From the NCBI GenBank assembly GCA_025738555.1, contig JAOVFP010000014.1:806001-870000 (forward strand): DNA of 64,000 nucleotides, read 5' to 3'. The translations under genes and the position numbers were made by a program. This document shows, piece by piece, positions 43,628 through 55,659 of this stretch. The notes under the pieces were generated by a model. It was not told where the DNA came from. It saw only the letters and a program-made list of their open reading frames with translations, and made no database searches. This DNA comes from Cyathus striatus. Lineage: Eukaryota; Basidiomycota; Agaricomycetes; Agaricales; Nidulariaceae. The stretch's first letter is position 1, and each line of letters opens with the position of its first letter.

Positions 43628-44779
43628 TAGTGTTGTTGGCATAATCAATGTAATTCTGCCAATATGACAGGCAGAACCTTGGCAGAATGGCAGAAAGAGA
43701 GGGGGTCTGGCAGTATATGGCAGAATTGATTGACAATTCTTGGCCTCAGCTCTGCTGATTTCATCAAACATGAACAGTTAAGGGAATTGGAACTAATAAA
43801 ACTGTAGAATTCATCAGAAACTCAAATGTAGCTGACTCTAAAAGGCTTATAGACAATATGAAGCTCTATAATCTATGAATCTATATATCCTGAAGTGTCT
43901 AATGGGTAGAATAACTACAGTTGAAAGCCATTCAAATTTATTCCAGCTTAAATTTTACTCACTGAATAGCTTAGACTGAGAACAGTTCACTTCATACTAA
44001 GGTGAATAGGGGGCAGCCAACAGATTGCTGAGGTTTGATGATGGTGGGAGATGAAAGGCCTGGCTTACTACTTTCAACTTATTGTCAATCATAACATTGT
44101 TACAAAATGTGCCAGCTTTTTGCACTCATATATAAGTTCATTCATTTCTTTTCTCACATTTATGATCTACTCTGTTGCATGGGTTGGGTGACTTAGATTT
44201 GGAATATATATGGACAAGAAAATCACAAACTCTGGTGGAGCCAACAGCTATGCTTCCCTTTTGAAGGGTGGACACCTCAGCACTGCCAAGAGGATGACAT
44301 TGCATGTATGAATGGATGCTAGTGAATGGTGGGCAGATTAGACAAATGACCTACTACATATATATTATATTGTTGATAGATAAGTTAAGTTCCATTCTAT
44401 CTTTTATGTTTTCTAATTGAAGTACATATAATATCACTTGGTGTATACAAAGTATATACTCAAATTCAATTCACCTGAACTGAATAGAAATTGCACCTGT
44501 CTCAAAATGTTTGCACTGGAACAAAAAGTATGTGTGCCTGAGTTGATAAGGGAATTCCATCAGTAATGTTTGAGGAAGAAATTCAAATGGTTAGACATGT
44601 GGCAATGATGGGGAAGGAGGTCAGTGCAATATCAATCAGTTTTTGGTCAGCCCAAGAGAGTAAATTTGTTACAAATTAGTTCTGCATACATAGTTTGACA
44701 TTGGAATACAAATTTTAATTCTGCCAGTATCTGCCCAGCTTGGCAGAACAAAGGCCAAAACATTCTGCCCACAGCACTA
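43628..44779. mobile_element. hAT-like non-autonomous element, 1152 bp, no gene
   Basis: TGTACGGT flanks both sides exactly (43620-43627 and 44780-44787). The termini are TAGTGTTGTTGGCATAAT and, inverted, TAGTGCTGTGGGCAGAAT (15 of 18 identical). Subterminal TGGCAGAA repeats occur on both sides (43660-43735, 44720-44770). No coding region is seen. The element itself holds very few CpGs, although its target duplication keeps one. Confidence 0.85.
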
Positions 44780-44994
44780 TGTACGGTACAGATAAAGCAT
44801 ACTATGAGCTGTGTGTAGGTAATACCTTGTTAAATCTCGGTGGAACTAGGCAGGTTGATACTGATACTTACCAAAGTGCAGTTTCTATAACTACATAAAT
44901 ATCTACTAGCCACTGTTGTCGACTTTCCCACCTTCTCGCAAAGTAAAATAATTTTACAATAGAATTATAGACATAGTCTCTCGCAAAAAGGTAC

Positions 44995-45102
44995 CTGCCC
45001 CAATGAGGCTCGAACTCATGACCTTCCGATTACGTAATAAGCAACATCGCAGGGGATATTTTCCTAACAGTCGGACGCTGTAACCAACTCAGCCATGGGG
45101 CA
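44995..45102 (-). tRNA. tRNA-Asn(GTT) with intron
   Basis: On the minus strand the acceptor TGCCCCA pairs with TGGGGCA, discriminator G. D-arm GCTGAGTTGGTTACAGC, anticodon stem TCCGA/TCGGA with loop CTGTTA, T-arm ATGAG-TTCGAGC-CTCAT. An intron of about 34 nt follows the anticodon loop base 37. All stems are intact. Confidence 0.92.
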
Positions 45103-45908
45103 TTTGATACATGGTTTCTGTCTGCCAATTAAGAAATATGTATAGATTACTATTACGAGTATGTCCTTCGACTTAAGAATACCCATGCGATGTCGGTACT
45201 CTATATTAGATTCCAAATTTAATGTTGGATATCCAATTCTAAGTTATGCCTCTAAGCAGATATAATCATTGGATACCAACATCATAAGCAGTGAGAAATT
45301 CTACAGCATTGAACAAGACACAGGGTTAATGATTCAATTCGCAACCTAGCTAGGCTTTCAACATCCCTGTTCCTCCACAATATCCACAAGCGTAGCCGAC
45401 AACTCGCATTAACACTGTGATCACAACTTCTGGGTGAAAAATTATACTTATAAATGCACGCCTGTGCCTCAACAATGAAAATAGCTTACAATCCCACTAT
45501 AAAGCATATCGTGCCCCCGTCAAAATTCATATGTCCATTGTAAGATATCTCTCCCCAGGTTATACTTCCGGTGGGGTCAACGGTTTTGTGTAACGAATGT
45601 TACGTGCAGTGATTACTGAAGTCGAAAATAAGCTTATTAAAATAGTAGTACTACACAGAGCTGTACATACTAATACCAAGATAACTTAGATAAGTGCTGC
45701 ATTGCGGTATGGGTTTCATACACAAACCTGAATTAGTTTAAAGTGTTCCAATTATTATGGTGGCCTAAATACACTTTTATTCCGTGGCGTGCCCTGTGTA
45801 TTTCTTTATCTGCTACTTGCTTTCTAGGTAGTAGAAATATATTCTTTACCAGGCCCATACATTGTGCTAAGCTTCAAATAATATTTCCTCCACAAAATAA
45901 GCCATATG
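45103..45908. other. No gene recognised
   Basis: Intergenic region between tRNA-Asn and the 3' end of the TPR-CHAT gene. Nothing else supported. Confidence 0.4.
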
Positions 45909-48900
45909 CTATATACCAACATGAATAAAGGGAACCCAAGCCAAAAACGAAAGTAAGCCGACATCTTTCCTCAGAATATCCATAGCGTGATGCAGTGCCT
46001 GTGCAGAATGTTCACTGCTATGGATATGATCGCCAGAAAGAAGGAAGGAATAGACTTCCTTTGCAACAATAGGCCCATCTCTATCCCTAATTGACCACAT
46101 CGTAGCAATTACTCCACAATATCCAGCAACCAACATCCCAGCAGCTAAATGCACAGACTCTTCAGCTAAATTTTCACTCCCTGCGCTGGTTTGACAAGCC
46201 GAGAGAAATGCAAATTCGGCGCTGTGAAGAGGGGTATTGATTATTATGGACAGTGGTAAAGCAGCATCATATAATTGAAATGCGCTCTTCGTCGGTTCCT
46301 TGAGGTTTTGATTAGCATGGCAAGCTAAGTGAACCCAAGAGCAGTTTTTCATCCCCTCTATAACAGTCTGAACTGTTCCTGCAGGTCCTTCGAGTACAGA
46401 GATATTGTTCTGTGAGTTATCAAATATGTTCTTAATTTCTTGGATCTCTTGAATTGTTCCAGGAAGCGGGGACTTTCCTGGAGTCTTTGGCTGGCTCACG
46501 GCCAAAATGGTAGGTTTGTTGTAACTTTGATTAGACTGTAACTTGGACTTCTTTAGAAGTGGCTCAAGGATGGCCCATACTGTTGGAGTGTACGATGAAA
46601 CTACGTGTTCATACACTTTACTCCCAGCATGCGGATCATTTATGTTGTAGATCCCTGCAGCGTGAATAGGAAGAAATGAAAGTGGACCAGTGGTGCACCA
46701 CCAGATTCTAGGCATATGCTTAACTTCACGTGGCTTGCAAGGTTCAGAATCAGTTATTATAAGATACTTAGAAAGACGACATGTACTTACTGCTGAATCA
46801 ATTTTCAAAGCAGAAAGAATAGGTGATGCACATGCAACCCAGAGATAGCGCAATGTTGCCACAAATCCTTTATGATCAACATATCCAACACGCGATCCTC
46901 GTGATCCCCGTGCTTTTAAGTGGTTTTGATCCAGCCTCCTAGCAAATGCATTCTGAAGCTCAGTAATAGCCGTGTAGGAAAGCGCCAATGGGAGATGTTG
47001 AATTTCACTGTCTTTATTAGAAAGCAATAGCGCATCACACCTTCGCTTCGAAACATTAATAATAGCAATGTTTCCTGGAAGGAAAGATAGATGCTTCTGC
47101 ACATCTGAGAACTTCCTTCCTTTCATGAAATTCTCAAACCCTGTAACTGTTCGTGTTTCAATGACGGCATCATTCCATTCCTCCGCCAGCCTCCGATGGT
47201 GCTGACCTTCTTCCTCAAGTGAAGCATCATCGGGGAAAACTTCACGAGTACCTGCCTTTGCTAAATTTTCGGATAACTGAGCTAATTTGTCTGCAAGTCC
47301 AGGCTTAACTATACGCAATGCATCCAAAGGAGTTTTAAGGTGATTTAATTGAGCCCAAACTACGTTTCGACCATTTTCCAGCCATTCAAGTGCAAGATCA
47401 TATCTTTCAAGCGATATTGCAATGGCCGCAGCTTCTCCACTTAGATCTGAGAGCGAAGCGAGGTCAACATGTCGCATTGGTATCGTTTGCCCTAACCAAG
47501 TAACAGTCGGAATTAGATCAATAGCAACGGAATAAGCATCCAGCGATTTAGATGGATCTATTTCAAGCGTGGCTGAAGCCCATCCTATTGCAGCCTCAAG
47601 ACGGAATGCAGGAATTCCAGTAGATGAAAGTGCTGCCTGCTTGTAATATTCAATTGCCTCCGCTATATCTCTAGATTCATTAGAGAACTGGTATCGGTGG
47701 ACATATGACCTCGCAAGGTTATTTATCCGAACAGCTTTTTGAGCATGCCAATCTGGCGTGGATGACACGACGTCCTTTTGCAACGCAATTGCTTGTTCCA
47801 AGTCATCAATGTCATTAGTAAGCTCAAATCTACACTGCAACGAATTGGCAAGGTTATTGGCGCATGATGTATGGCGACCTTCGTCCTCCTTCAGATGTTG
47901 GAGAGCATCCTTTTGAACTGAGATGGATTCGTCAATATCAGCCTTCGCTTTCGACTGTTCAAACCGCCGCATGAGGGAGAACCCGAGATTATTCATATAC
48001 AATAACCTATCAGGGAGTGCATCGTCCAAGAGTCCGATAGCCTCACGATGCGATTCAATAGCTTTATTGATATCAACCATGTCTAACGATTCTTCAAAGA
48101 GCCTCTGGTACGAAGCACCAAGGTTGGTCAAGCGCCTAGCTTTGAGGATCTTGCTATCCGACGCTGTGCCTTTCACAGCACGTTCTTGAATAGGAATAGC
48201 TTTGAGAACATCATATATGTTCTTTGAGCGTTCATACCTCTTCATGTATGATGTACCCAAGTTTGTCAACCTCCCTGGCATGTGTGAATGTCCTTCCGGC
48301 GTAATTTCCAGTGCATGTTCTTGAGAAGCTATCGCTCTATCGATATCGATAAGCTCCGCAGATACTTCAAACCGTTTGGTATATGCGACGCCTAAATTCA
48401 CCAGGCGTCGCGCCATAGCCTCCGATTTTTGTGTAGAAACTCTAACGGCATCCTCCTGAAATGATACTGCCAAATTTATATCTGACATATTAGCATTCTG
48501 GTCAAACCTCTGCATAAGCGAATTTCCTAAATTCGTCAAACACAAGGGTCTATCTGGGTCACTCTCTTGCAGAAGTGACAGAGCTTGCTGTTGCACCTGT
48601 ATCGCTTCGTCGATATCAGATATATCAAACGAATTTTCATACCTGCACTGAAGCGCGTTTCCGAGGTTAATAAGACATGCAGCTCGAAGCGGATGTCTAT
48701 CTGGTAGATTGGCAACTGATTTCTCTTGTAATTTCACTGCCATGTCGATATCAGAAAAATCGTAAGTCCTCTCAAATCTCCTCATCAGAGAGATTCCAAG
48801 GTTCCCAGCACGGCGTGAATATGATTGATCATCTTGCTCCGTGGCAGAAAGGACTTTTTCGTGTAGATTAATGGAAACTTCGAGATCATTCATTGTATCA

Positions 48901-49350
48901 GAGCGCTCGTATCGGCTCTGGTATGAATTGCCAAGGTTCCACAGAGCAGTCATCTTCTCAGTGTTATCATCCGGAATCAAATCGAGTGCCTCGTTCTGTA
49001 AAGTTATGGCCTTTTCGATGTCAGATAGTTCTCCGGTAATGTCGAAGCGGGAAACGAGAAGAACTCCCATGTTCGTCATGTACGCTGCTTTGACGAGAAC
49101 TTCACCGTGAAAACCTGATAATATCTCTTCAAGTAAGGCAATGTCGATGTTAATCGCCTCAATGTTACGTGGGGCAATGTAGTTTGTAACCGAGTCGAAT
49201 TTGCTCTGAATAGCCGATACAGACAGACCATTGTCAGATTTTGGCGAAGAGCCTCTGGGAAGTGAAAGATCTGTTGCGGTAGTAACTGTACGACAAGCTG
49301 ATTAGTTTAATGATCTTAAACGAGAACTTCTAGGGTATACTTGTTGGCAT
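45909..49350 (-). CDS. TPR-CHAT domain protein (about 1128 aa)
   Basis: The long frame 49079-45909 extends upstream in frame (GLSVSAIQSKFDSV, NIDIALLEEILSGF) to an intron at 49286-49340, which joins ATGCCAACA at 49350 to TTATDLSLPRGSS. I therefore place the start at 49350. Residues about 50-650 are tetratricopeptide-type repeats, each about 43-50 residues (for example NLGNSLMQRFDQNANMSDIN, NLGTSYMKRYERS). The C-terminal about 330 residues form a CHAT domain (caspase-like, HetF associated with TPRs): WWCTTGPLSFLPIHAAG, WVHLACHAN (catalytic His) and AFLSACQTSAG (catalytic Cys), ending WVPFIHVGI. The family is strongly expanded in mushrooms. Bacterial relatives (Craspase's Csx29) are proteases, so a regulated protease role, perhaps in cell death or incompatibility, is plausible but inferred. 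Both catalytic residues are present. Confidence 0.92.
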
Positions 49351-50077
49351 GATGTAGTGCTTCCTCGAGAAATAACGTATGCACCAAGGAAACGTTAAGC
49401 AGAATGACATTGGAAGAGAAACTAGAATGAAGGGTGAGAAGAACCTTCAAGTACTGTCATCGACATGCGATTGAAACGTTGTGGCATGGGAGTCGGAGAT
49501 CTAAATATCTGACGTTACAGTAATAAACTCCGGAGCGCTAGTGTTAATTATAAATCTAAAAGGGGATTAGCGAAGATAAATGTGGCTCATAACCGCGTCT
49601 TTCAGGAAAATAACTGAAGTTCTGTAGATATTATCTACTCATCACGACCAGTGGCGAGTTTTCAGATTTAAGCAAGATGATTATTACATATACACTGCGT
49701 ACACTCATATCATTCGCTCAACCTACACCATTGGGCCCTATAGTATAACAATGGTGTAATCTGTAGAATCTGATCATTACGAGATCCAAAGGTTTCTTTT
49801 TCACTAAAATCAGGGTATCACAATGTTCGTATGAGAATTTTAATTTATTACCAGTGTAGTTAGTACTCATTGTACTATAAAACATACATCGTGCAGGATA
49901 TATTACCAGAGCCTATTGTACAGCAGTAGACTCTGATAATAATCATATAATACATATGACATTTCCTATTAATGTTTTATTTTTGAATCAGAAGTGACAG
50001 TCAGATTACGATATATAATATATACGATTCAAACGTTCATATTTAGAAAAATAAGGGAAAGTGTGGCTATGTATTAC
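49351..50077. other. Upstream region of the TPR-CHAT gene; no other gene
   Basis: Holds the TPR-CHAT promoter by position. A block at 49700-49765 (CACCATTGGGCCCTATAGTATAACA) loosely resembles the repeats at 50.1-50.6 kb and 53.9-55.6 kb. Confidence 0.4.
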
Positions 50078-50660
50078 ACTTCACTTGTACATAATTCGTC
50101 TGGTTAAGACGGAATGAGACTACATCATTGGAATCTGTAGTGAAATGGTACACGTGTAGTGTAGAACGGTGTTTCAGCATTTACAATTTTTCCAAAACGT
50201 AGTGCTACGCAGAGTTGTACGAAATCATTACTCGATGCACAGTGCCTATGTCGAGGCGTTTACTACGTATACTTCACTTGTACATAATTCATCCGGTTCA
50301 GACTACATCAGTGGGCTCTACAGTACAACAGCAGTAGTGTATGTAGCCCGTTTCAGGCCGGTGTAGTACTTTTTAGTATCGAAGCATAGTGCTGCGCAGA
50401 GTTTTAAGAAATAATTAAGCAGTACCTAAATCAAGGCGTTCACTACGGACACGTATACTTCACTTGTACATAATTCATCCGGTTCAGACTATGACAGTGG
50501 GCTCTACACTACAACAGCAGTAGTGTATGTAGCCTGTTGGCTTATAGATGGCGCTTGCACAGGCTTGGACAATTTTTTTAAAGTATAAAAACGTAGTACT
50601 GCACAGAGTTGTACGAAGTAATTAATCACTACACGGTGCGTAAATCAAGGCATTTAGTAA
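50078..50660 (+). repeat. Tandem repeat, about 190-bp units, three copies
   Basis: ACTTCACTTGTACATAATTC starts units at 50078, 50271 and 50457. Each continues with TCNGGTT, a GTGGGCTCTAC or equivalent block, GTAGTG, CGNAGTGCTRCGCAGAGTTNTA and CAAGGCGTT. Unit lengths 193, 186 and about 200 bp. Confidence 0.85.
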
Positions 50661-51794
50661 TATACTTCATCAACTTGCTATATAAAACACCAAGACCAGG
50701 ATATATTATCAGAGCCTATTGCGTAGCAGTTGACTCTGCTCAAATGTTCCTTGTAATGAATTATTTTAGTCCGAAAACTGAGTAAGTAACACATACCGTT
50801 AATCACAGAAAATGGAAATCTCGATATCTAATCTAATCTTATCTCCTTATCAACCCTCCCAGTCAAACGACAATTGCAACCCTCCCAGTCCCCATCCATC
50901 CACCCCAATCACGTGCCCCATCCCCCATTCACACTCTCAGAGCTAAATAGCCTCTCATCCCAATAAAGAATAGTCGAGGCCCAAATGACAAACAGTCGCG
51001 ATAAGACGCCATATGGGCGTAAACCCCTGTACATGTCAATATCTGTCTATCTACCCACCCATCTGGTGGTGTAGCGCCTATGCGTCATACTAGAGCTCGA
51101 AAGGCATGGTTTATATGATGTTTAAATAGAAGTACTGCGCACTGCGCAGGTACTACGTATCAATCAATCACAAGGCAAGGAACACGAATTTTAAATAGAC
51201 GAGGGACTAGAAGCGCATTTACGGAACTTAGTGGTGAACCTTAGATAGCACACTGTTCTTATCAACACTCCAATGGCACACGAGCACAAGAATGGATGAG
51301 AAGACAGTATGTATTTAAAAACGTAAAGAGTAAGAGTAAGAAAGAGTGTACAACAAAGAACACCTACAACATCGTAACCTACTACTATCGAGAAATAGAA
51401 ACGCGGAAAGAGACTAAGTAACTACGTAAATTGAGAAAAAAGATAACGCGGAGGGAGAAGAATGCTTAGTAGATAGATACCAAGTAAAAATGCGGAGTGG
51501 AGGTAGATTAAAACGTGACGCGGAGAAGAGTGAGGGTTGTAGATAAGCAAGGAAGTAAAAAGACAAAACCATGCTAGAATGGAATAGAAAGGTCGTCAAG
51601 TAAAGAAGTGAACGGAAACGCGTAAATTGGAGCGTGTAGAGAACGGTAGCACGGCAGGGTGGGACGTAAAGAGACGTGAATGATACGATAAGAGAGTAAG
51701 TAGATGTGTAGAGAGATATGTTGTCCGTCGCACGGAAGAACCTGGACAACCTATGAGCCATCGTATAACAGAAGCAATACACCACATACCTAGA
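50661..51794. other. No gene recognised
   Basis: Contains the 3' flank of the 51795 gene. Minus-strand frames at 51414-52030 overlap the gene or are compositional. Confidence 0.4.
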
Positions 51795-52472
51795 TCACTT
51801 CCCCACACCCTCATCAGCATCCAGAACAACAATACCCACTCCCTTCCCCCCCGCACCCCCTCCAGCAGAAGACCTAGATGAAGTCCTCCTAGGAAGCGGC
51901 TTAATCCTCCTGGGAAGGGGGACGAAGGCAGTATTAATAATCTCCAACTCGTCTTCGCTCTCTTCATCACTATCGCTATCGTCGTATTGCCCCTTATTAA
52001 GATCACGAACGAACATGGATAGAGGGACATTGACTACTTCCTCTGCTGACACAGTTGAGCTCTCTCGTGAACTTGTTTCGCTTTCGCCTTCTGCGGATGA
52101 ATCTGAGGAGGAAGAGGAGGATGTAGAGTCTTCTTCGATGTCCATTTCCGCATCTGCGTCATCGGAGGAGGTGGAGGTGGGGTTGGACTGAGACTTGGAT
52201 TCGAATACGCCTAGTCCGAGGTTCATCTCTATGTATCGCTCGTCTTGGATCGGAAGTTCGATGTTGAATGTTTGTGGGTCCCGTGTTTCTAGGAGGGCAT
52301 TGGACGCTTCGAGTTGGGGGAGGAAGGATTGTAGGCGTGCGAGGACTGATAGGGGTAGTGGGTGGTTGAAGAGGGTGAGGGTATGAAGAAGAGATAGGGA
52401 TAGGGAGAAGGAAGGTGGGAGGGAGGGAGAAGGTGGACAGGGTTTGATTAGATTGGGATTGGGATTGGGCAT
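51795..52472 (-). CDS. Probable NOPCHAP1/DUF4598-like snoRNP assembly chaperone (start provisional)
   Basis: The frame has SVLARLQSFLPQLEASNALLETRDPQTFNIE and YIEMNLGLGVFESK, which fit the DUF4598 pattern of NOPCHAP1-type proteins (a helix with FLPQ..AN followed by an IEMN..LGVFE strand). They are followed by a long Ser/Asp/Glu-rich acidic stretch and RRIKPLPRR. Family members help assemble box C/D snoRNPs with R2TP in human cells (established for the human protein); transfer to this fungus is inference. The ATG at 52472 is the first in a Pro-rich stretch that may be partly intron. Upstream, minus-strand blocks MNSPLAHDKGRRVEKLEVED (52863) and TPPGLPKFDFGNRTMYE may be earlier exons of the same gene. 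Confidence 0.55.
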   Translation of the reverse strand: MPNPNPNLIKPCPPSPSLPPSFSLSLSLLHTLTLFNHPLPLSVLARLQSFLPQLEASNALLETRDPQTFNIELPIQDERYIEMNLGLGVFESKSQSNPTSTSSDDADAEMDIEEDSTSSSSSSDSSAEGESETSSRESSTVSAEEVVNVPLSMFVRDLNKGQYDDSDSDEESEDELEIINTAFVPLPRRIKPLPRRTSSRSSAGGGAGGKGVGIVVLDADEGVGK

Positions 52473-53337
52473 CACGGGTGGATGGCGGATATAGAATAGC
52501 ATAGCATAGGTAACGATTATCACGGCCGTAACGTTCGATAGGTATCAGTTATCAAGTTATCATCAGTATCCTCCTACACAGGAAAAGTATAAAAAGAAAA
52601 ACTCACGCTCCGAGTTGGGAGATACCTCGTACATGGTACGATTGCCAAAGTCGAACTTTGGCAAGCCCGGAGGGGTGATTGTGGAAGAGGGGTCGGAGGA
52701 GGAGAGTTTGTTTAGCGTGTTGTCTGTTTCCGTCTTTAGCACCAGAAAGAGGGGTATAGAAAGGAAGAAAGTGGCGTACGAATACGAGTCAACCTCTCCT
52801 CATCATCTTCTACCTCTAGCTTCTCAACACGTCGTCCCTTGTCGTGTGCCAATGGGCTGTTCATGACTCGTTAGCCCAGCGATGTATCGTATCAGTCCAA
52901 GAAGGTAGGAAAGAGAGTAGAAAGAGAGAGCGCGGGAGGAGGATGGGGGTGAAAGGTCGGGAGTTGGGAGGGGGATGAGATGGAGAGGGTCGTGTGTGTC
53001 AAGGTCGTGTTGTCAACGTACAAACCAGCGAAATAAATTCATCCTTCCCCTTCTTTCCATTTTTAGATTTTTTCGCTGATCGGCCCCATTGAGTGAAATA
53101 ATGACAAATAGAGTGCATCGCCACGTCCCCTGTCCCTTTTTCATTCCCTTTCTCCTTCGGGCTTTGTTTTCCCCGTTCGACGATGTTTGTGGTTCTGGGG
53201 CCTGGGTTGGGTTATCGTTGGTTACAGTGACTCTGGAGAGATGATGGGTTTATCTGGGTAACGTGTGGTGTGTTGTAATTTGAACTTGATGTTATGAATG
53301 TTCTCATGTTGTGTTGACCTGGAAGAAGGTTGCGCCA
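52473..53337. other. Upstream region of the 51795 gene; possible 5' exons
   Basis: See the preceding entry for the candidate exons between 52600 and 52863. The rest (purine-rich 52900-52990 and beyond) shows nothing. Confidence 0.4.
52642..52664. repeat. Perfect 10-bp hairpin with 3-nt loop
   Basis: TTGCCAAAGT-CGA-ACTTTGGCAA. It falls in the probable upstream exon of the minus-strand gene, so it may be coding chance rather than a regulatory hairpin. Confidence 0.6.
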
Positions 53338-53939
53338 GGTTGGTCGCCATCGTGGTTCCCACTGACGCCTTGCAGATTACTCAAGTCCTTGTCGGATGTA
53401 GTTATCTTCGGCGCTAAAGCTGCGCTCCTGCCTATATCGCTGTCGTGTTGACGAGTTTGCTCAAGTGTACACTTGCATACGTGGCGCTTCGTGTCTGCAT
53501 TCTACGACGCTCGGACACGCAATATTTAATGCTTACAATAGCAAAAGATAGACCTTTATCGGGACTTATTATGCGATTCTTGGGTAATGGGGAATGAATA
53601 TCGAATCCCAATGACGTTCGTGTCTCTCTGTGCATGTGCACTTTGACGAACTCGATCTTCACCTCTTTACTATCTGACCGCGTTGTCAGCTATGAATATA
53701 AGGGAACATAATACTTGCACCTCGTAACTTTCTCTTAAATGACCAAAAGACGTTCTAGAGGCAATTGAAGGCCTTCATGGAATACTAAGTGCTCGCATAA
53801 AATGTTCGATGGGGCTTGAAGGTTAAAAACGTTAAAACGTCACTGAATTGTATCGAACGTAGAACGTTTCATGACATCTACTGTGAAAAATCAAACGTTC
53901 AGTTGTCGCTTACTATACTCCAACACCTACCTTCTCCAA

Positions 53940-55640
53940 CAGCAGTTATATAATCCACCAGGTTAAGCATAAACTACCTGACTCTATAGTATAGCTGTAT
54001 CCTATGGAATCATGTATCGGCTAGCTCAGATTGTTTCTTTATCGTTTTTTTCTTTTCTTGTCCCCCATTTCCATGACTGCATAACAAGATGTTTCACTAT
54101 CAACTCCAGATGTATATATTCCGCCCGGCTCGTAATGCACCACAAGACTCTATAGTGCAGATGCATCCAGGTTCTGTATTAGGTCTGTTCAGTAACAAGT
54201 TGCCAGATTTTTGTTCATTGATCTTCCATGATCCATCGCTGCAACTTCAAAATAAAAATTCAACTAAATCCAGCTACTATCACCAGTAATCAGATATTTA
54301 ATCCACCGGGCTAGTATAAACCATTGGATATGCCTTGGAGATTACTCAAGTCCTTGTTGGAGACACCTTAAACTTTTTCACTAACACTCCTTTCCTGATT
54401 ATATCACTACCATGTTGATAAGTTTTCTCAAAGGTACTATTGCATATGTGGTGCATCGTGTCTGCATTTTCTGACTCTGAGACACGTAGTGCTTATATCA
54501 TGCGGAAAAGCAACAAAATATTTTTAATGTGATTTAAATAGTGAATCAATGGAACAAGTTACAACGATCAAATCCCAATAAGAGTCATATCTGCACTCTG
54601 CTGGGGTTGATTTTGACTATTTGTACCATCTAATTTCAACTGCTCGGTACATGTACCCAAATAGCTCAATCGTTACCAATTGTTACCTTGATAGCAACCC
54701 AGCTATGTATTAGCCATTCTTCACAGTCATTTTAAATGCATAGTGTCTGCACATGTTCACTGCACCTCTTCTTTCTTGCAGTATACTGGGCGTTTCAATG
54801 CATGGCGATGCACATATGCATGAATGACTTTTAGAAAAATTCTCCAGCATGCTATTATTTAACATTTCATGTATCAATTATACTTAAATATACTCTCACT
54901 TTGAGAAACCAAACATTCAATCACTCACTCACTGCTATAATTTGACATGTAACATATCTACAAGCAGTTATAATTCACTGGGTTCATCATAGACTATCAG
55001 ACTCTATAGTATAGCTGTATTCTATAGAATCATTTGGATCCTGGAGCCTTCCAATTTTTATTCCTTCTTCCTTTCCATAACCACAGAACAAAATGTTCAA
55101 CTATCACTCCAGATGTATATAATCTCCCATATTCAAAATGCACTACAAGACTCTATAATACAGATGCATTCAGATCCTGTATCTGGTCTAATTATAGAGG
55201 ATAAGGGAGCAATAGCAACAATAGCAGGTATATATTTTTATTCATTGCTCTTCACTTCATTCACTTCCTTTATCAACTGTGAATGAAAAATTCAATGATA
55301 TCTACCCATGATATAATCCAACAGGCTCAATATAGCATAAAGACTCTATAGCATAGCTGTATTCTATAGAACCATTGGATTTTTGAAGGTCAATCTTTGC
55401 AATTTTGTTTCCATGACCACATAACAAAATTTTCAACTATCAACTCCAGATAGATATATTCTACCAGATTCATAATACATCACAAGACTATATAGTACAA
55501 ATGCATCCAGGTTCTGTATAAGGTCTGATTATAAAGGACAATAAATACATCTAGAAAAGCTGCTATATTTTTGTTCATTGCTCTTCCCTCACTGCAGCTT
55601 GAAAATAAAGCATTCAATCATCAAGATTCAGTTATTTTAA
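53940..55640. repeat. About 340-bp repeat unit, three copies plus fragments
   Basis: Units begin AGCAGTTATA with TCCACCAGGTT or similar, include GACTCTATAGYATAGCTGTA, ATAACAARATGTTTCAMTAT, CTCCAGATGTATATA, CAAGACTCTATA and ATGCATCCAGGTTCTGTAT. Copies start near 53940, 54962 and 55305, the last two nearly in tandem. Fragments lie at 54290 and 55630. Confidence 0.75.
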
Positions 55641-55659
55641 TCCACCAGGTTCAACACAC

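Noticed and set aside
51414..52030. Alternative minus-strand ORFs below the NOPCHAP1-like gene
   Set aside because: They overlap it in other frames and show no domain.
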